The notes below the pieces were generated by a model. The model saw nothing but the letters and a program-made list of their open reading frames with translations, did no database searches and was not told where the DNA came from. Source: Dirofilaria immitis (lineage: Eukaryota > Nematoda > Chromadorea > Rhabditida > Onchocercidae). From it: a stretch of 64,000 bases of DNA. Positions within the stretch are counted from its first letter, which is position 1. Every line of letters starts with the position of its first letter. A program made the translations under genes and the position numbers. Shown one piece after another: positions 59,501-64,000 of this stretch. The stretch spans positions 992,001 through 1,056,000 of the forward strand of contig JAKNDB010000103.1 in assembly GCA_024305405.1 (NCBI GenBank), written 5' to 3'.

Positions 59501-62500
59501 ATATTGAAAAAATTTACAGGAACAAATCAGTTATTACTTCGAGGATGTAAATTGCAGAATACCGATTGGGTATACGGTGTTACGGTATATGTCGGTCGAT
59601 ATACCAAACTCGTATTAAATACAACTGATACCCGTACTAAAATGTAAGTTTGTTTACCTTTTAATAGTAACTTAAAATTATGAAAAATATTTCCTTTTCA
59701 TTTTATTTTACAAATTAAAACTTTTAATTGACTATTTCAATCATTTTGGAAAATTTATTGCTAAATATTTTTGGATTATCAGCAAAATGAATGGATAATT
59801 TAATCAATAATGTTATCATTAAAAAAGAATTTCACTTATAATGTGATAATGACGTTAACTCAATTAATTTATTGATTTAGTTGAGAATTCTGTTCTCTAA
59901 ATTTTTCTTACCTTTGCTTTTTTACTTATGGCCAACTTCCGTTGCATATATCTTGCCATGCACTTCATCGCTTCGAATTTGATCAGTGTTTGATGAAAAT
60001 AAAAATATTAAATTTTGGCTTAATATTTCTGTCTTCAAAACAAAGTCCGAAGTTTAAATAGAAATATTGGGCCTAGCTTTTTCAAAACTCCATTTATCTC
60101 TTTTTATTATTATCAAAATGCATATGAACAAATCAAAACTTTAACAATGGCCAAATTTTAAGATCATTGGTGGAACGAATTACTAATTGCATGATGATGA
60201 TTCAATTCGGATTTCTAGTTTTTATGTCTTTATTTAATGCATGTATGGGTTGTAGTGTTGTCAGTAAGGTACACTATTACATGCCATATTTTCATGGTAA
60301 TTTGTTCTTCATTGATAAAATTCGTTTTTGTAAATGACTGAAATTGGAATTAAAATTTGAATTTAAAATGAGCGGAAAATAAAATAAAAATTAATGTTTG
60401 CATATTATTTGATTAATTTAATGGATGATATCATAAATAATTTGATATTTAATTTACATATTCGAATAATATTTGTAATCTTTCAGTTAAATTAAATTTA
60501 AATTTGGTAATATTTTATTAATTTTAGGAAATTTTCGTCGTTTACATATCTTTCCTACACTTATCGGCTTAATAATACTTTATTCTGGTCTAATACCGAT
60601 CAGTTTAAACATTACGCTTGAAATGATCCAATTATTTCAAGCTTATTTTATTCAACAAGTTCGTCTTATCATGAAAGTTTGCTTATAAAAATAAATGGGG
60701 AAAGAATCTAAGGAAAAATTATCTTTATAATGTTTTTAGGATTTAAATCTTTACGATGAAAATTCTGACACAAAAGCTGAAGTGCGAAGTTCAAATTTGA
60801 ATTCACAATTAGGGCAAGTTCGTTTTGCAAAAATAATTGCTAATGTTGACAATGATGATTCTGATAGTAATGATTTACTAATGATTATAATGGTCATTCT
60901 AATGATGATTTTCAAAGATTTTAATGATAATATTATTAAAAATACATTTGATATTTTGTTGTTATTCATTCATTTAATTCAAATTAATTATGTTCATTAA
61001 ATTGTTCAACCTTCACATGTTTTGTATCTGAATATTGAAGGTTCGCTACATTATCAGTGATAAAACTGGTACATTAACTCAGAATAAGATGCGTTTTAAA
61101 ATGTGCACTGTTGGCGGAATTAAATATGGCTCCATGGTGACAGAGAAATTCAGCGATCAAAGGATTCTCGAAGATTTAACCAATAATGCTGTGAGTATTT
61201 TTTGCTGTGATCATTTTTGATAATCTTTAAAAATTAACTTTTCAATTATTGCTATCTAAATATTCATAACTAAATTTAAACTTTGTTGGCTTATTAATGT
61301 GAACTCATCATCTCTTACTCTCAAAATTAGAAATTTTTAAATGTATTGTAAACTATTATACATAAAATGTATTATACATAAAATTTCCGAATTTTAGGAA
61401 TTTAGATGAATATTTAACGAATTCAAGCCATTCCAAAAATTTGAATTTTTTTAAGAATAATGCTGAAGCTATACGTGAATTTTTAACGTTACTAGCAATT
61501 TGTCACATGGTTGTTCCCGAGAAAGAGATGATAAGTCCAAAATTAAAAGAAGTGATCTATCATTCAGCATCACCAGGTACTATATTTTATCTTGTTTTGT
61601 TTATTTATTTTGTTTTTTTGCAGCTTAATTTTTACAAGAATTCGATCATTCCTTTTTGTTGTTGCCAATAATTTTTTGCTTTTATTGAAAACAAAATAAA
61701 CTTGGCTTTATGGACTGCATTGTTTTACTAAAATGCTTCTCAGTTGAAAGGTCAAATTTCTAACGATCCCATACAGAAAGATTCAAATTTCCGATTAGCT
61801 TTATGATAAACTTCCAGATGAAAAAGCATTGGTGAAAGGTGCGAAAGATCTCAATTTTATCTTTCATACACGAACTCCACAATGTGTTTGCATTGAAGCG
61901 GTAAATATTATTTATTTTTTATTTTAAAAATTTATTTTATATAATTTCTAACAATTTAGCAAATTAATTCTGTAAATTTGATAATTTTGTAGATGGGTAA
62001 ACAGGAGAAATATGATATATTGCATGTATTAGAATTTACTAGTAATCGAAAACGAATGGGTGTTATTGTGCGATGTCCGGATAAAAATTAAAGTTATATA
62101 TTAAAGGAGCAGTAAGTTAAATTAAAATTTTTAATAATTATGCATTATATGTACTTGCATTTTGTTTCAGAACAAAGACTAAATCTCATTATTAAATTTT
62201 AGGATGATGTTATTTTCCTGAGATTGACGCCAAATTCTGATAAACTTCTAATTAGCAGAACAATGGAGCATTTGGTGTATTTTGCTGATCTTGGTTTGTT
62301 CTTTTCGCTACTATCATTCGGAATTTTTTTAAGAATAATATTATTTTCATTTATATGCATTTTCTTTGATTTAACCATCAAATTTAATTATTTGAAAAGT
62401 TAGAATTTAGGCTTACGTACGTTGTGTATGGCAATGTGCGTACTTAACGATGACGAATACGAAGAATGGGAACCTGGTTATCATCGAGCAAGTATTTCCT

Positions 62501-64000
62501 TCAAAGAACGTGAGAAACTGATCGAGGAGGAAGCAGAAAAAATTGAAAAAGTAAGATATTCGTACGATGATTTAGCCAGTCGGATTTCATTGAGAATTTT
62601 TTGAATGTTAATAGAGCGAAATACTCACATCAATGCATAATTTCCATTTTTACCTGAAATACTTAAATGTGGATTGTAGAATCTCGAATTGCTTGGTGCA
62701 TCGGCTATTGAAGACGAGTTACAGGAGGTGAGAGAAAAACTCTGATGAGAAATTTTGCTTCTTTAGTTAAAAGTAATAATTGAAATTAAAAAGATTTAGA
62801 AATGAAAGATTGTAAATTAAAATCAAAAAGTTTATGAGTTTTCGAAATCTATGAAAAGCGTATTAAAAACTATTAGCTCTTATTTAATTTTATTAATTTC
62901 TTGCAAAACTTATAAAATTTTGTTGAAGTGCACATGAAAATATCTTAAATTATTTGATAATGTTTTGTTTATATATGTTTTGCATGATTGGAAAATGGTA
63001 CTAAATAAAAAATATTTAGTGAATTATTAAAAATGTAAATTGCTGATAATAAAATATCGGGAATCAATAATTTTGATGATCATTATGATATAACAACGAA
63101 TTATTACAGGAGTAAGAACAACTATTCAACATATGATTGAAGGTGGTATTGCAGTTTGGATATTAACAGGTGATAAATTGGAAACTGGACAAAGCATTGG
63201 CTATTCATGCGGTCTGCTCGATCCATGCACACCAATTTTGGTATTTTGTTTGGACGACAAATTTTGAAAGTTTTTGTCTAATTGTAAATAAACTTAATGA
63301 ATGAAAATTTAATTTACTATGTCAAATTATTGAAACGAAAGTATTTTCAGTTATAGTATTTGCCAAAAATTTTTAAAGATTTTAGCATTTTCTACTGGAA
63401 TCATACATTTGTATTAGTTATGAAATTCTTAACAATGCAATTCAATTCAGTTATTTAGATACTCAATGAGAGAGATGCTGAAGCAACAACTGACAAAATT
63501 ATCATGTATATTGATAATTTTATAAACAAAAATTTTAAAATTTCTTTAGTTGTTAGCGGCGAGGTTTGTTATATTAAATTTTAATGATTAAGTATTATGA
63601 AATCATATCAAATGAAAAAAAATTAAGATTACATATGCCGAGAATGTCGAAATTTAATCTTTTGGTTTCTAACGAAGGCTTGTAAATTGAAAATATTTCA
63701 ACCTGAAACTGCGAGAAATTTTTTAAAATAGATTTTACGTTTTATATTTTAACTTCTCCAGTTAAATTTGTTAATTTTCTCATCGTATCTCTTTCTCCAA
63801 GTGTTTCGTTATTGAATAAATTATTAATCTATAGAGCCTTGGCCATGTTTTAAAGAAGCAGTATGAGAAGCAATTTCTTCATTTGACCTCATTAACTTCT
63901 ACCGTAATATGTTGCCGATGTTCACCAGTACAGAAAGCTGCTGTAGTAAATTTGCTTAAAAACTGGTCTGGTGGTACTGTATTAGCGATTGGTGATGGTG
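56544..64000 (+). CDS. P4-ATPase phospholipid flippase (ATP8A/TAT-like), partial
   Basis: P4-ATPases move aminophospholipids to the cytoplasmic leaflet. Nineteen exons (about 800 residues) fit: 56544-56721, 57240-57337, 57596-57700, 58015-58203, 58606-58752, 59520-59643, 60163-60296, 60528-60658, 60740-60817, 61041-61190, 61398-61576, 61818-61900, 61993-62111, 62203-62293, 62411-62550, 62680-62727, 63110-63240, 63459-63563 and 63835 to the window end. In order: YNVITFLP (first membrane helix), actuator motif [19 protein letters not shown] in the fourth helix, DKTGTLT with the phosphorylated Asp (codon 61059-61061), KRMGVIVR and KGA in the nucleotide domain, WILTGDK, and IGDG at the window edge. 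The [11 protein letters not shown] context favours ATP8A/TAT-1. Single-base shifts occur at 58695, 62083-62087 and near 63110, and the 61190/61398 junction is out of phase. The start and the six C-terminal helices are not visible. Confidence 0.93.
57873..57911. repeat. Interrupted (GA)n run in a flippase intron
   Basis: Two GA blocks separated by AAAAGACA lie between the exons ending at 57700 and starting at 58015. Confidence 0.8.
58891..58928. repeat. 14-bp inverted repeat in a flippase intron
   Basis: GTTAATTGTAAATT (58891-58904) pairs exactly with 58915-58928 around a 10-nt T-rich loop, in the 767-base intron between 58752 and 59520. Confidence 0.75.

Overview
This window looks like a piece of a nematode chromosome. 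It is very A+T-rich (roughly three quarters A+T by eye). Its genes are broken into many short exons joined by small-to-medium introns with GT...AG borders, and the recognisable proteins are all animal ones: a calcium-channel beta subunit, an EME1 Holliday-junction nuclease partner, an LSD1-family oxidase and a P4 lipid flippase. The many introns argue against the intron-poor Strongyloides type. A clade III (spirurid/filarial-like) nematode is my best guess, by inference only. Nothing looks bacterial, plasmid-borne or phage-like, and there is no CRISPR array or operon.

Layout. Bases 1-29344 hold no gene I can support. This stretch is A+T-rich with many microsatellites ((TTA)n, (ACT)n, (AAC)n, (CT)n, (ATC)n), a 30-bp minisatellite (13958-14160), two strong inverted repeats (5201-5241 and 9221-9287) and one short ORF that looks like a signal peptide (27821-27955). 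Bases 29345-31389 (+) carry the C-terminal half of an LSD1/KDM1-like amine oxidase, with no visible N-terminal half. Bases 32992-39235 (-) carry a nearly complete 13-exon calcium-channel beta subunit (ccb-1 type). Bases 39236-46502 are mostly empty, with a degenerate tandem repeat and one weak minus-strand exon candidate. Bases 46503-49986 (+) carry an eight-exon gene for a coiled-coil protein I do not recognise. Bases 50576-54860 (-) carry an EME1 orthologue that converges on it. Bases 56544-64000 (+) carry 19 exons of a P4-ATPase of the ATP8A/TAT type, cut off by the window end at the hinge motif.

How the genes relate. They do not form one pathway. They serve chromatin demethylation, calcium-channel assembly, recombination repair and membrane lipid asymmetry, as expected for a normal animal gene neighbourhood.

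The most important practical result concerns sequence quality. Conserved coding exons are broken by single-base shifts in four of the five genes, at seven or eight places, mostly in short A/T runs. Correcting one base each time restores both the family-conserved protein and the exon phase. This points to indel errors in a draft assembly rather than to four independent pseudogenes, and it explains why only short ORFs are seen. I found no convincing previously undescribed system. The best leads are the unrecognised coiled-coil gene, the GC-AG intron whose donor is embedded in a minisatellite, the perfect 20-bp inverted repeat, and the LSD1-like half gene bordering a 29-kb gene desert.
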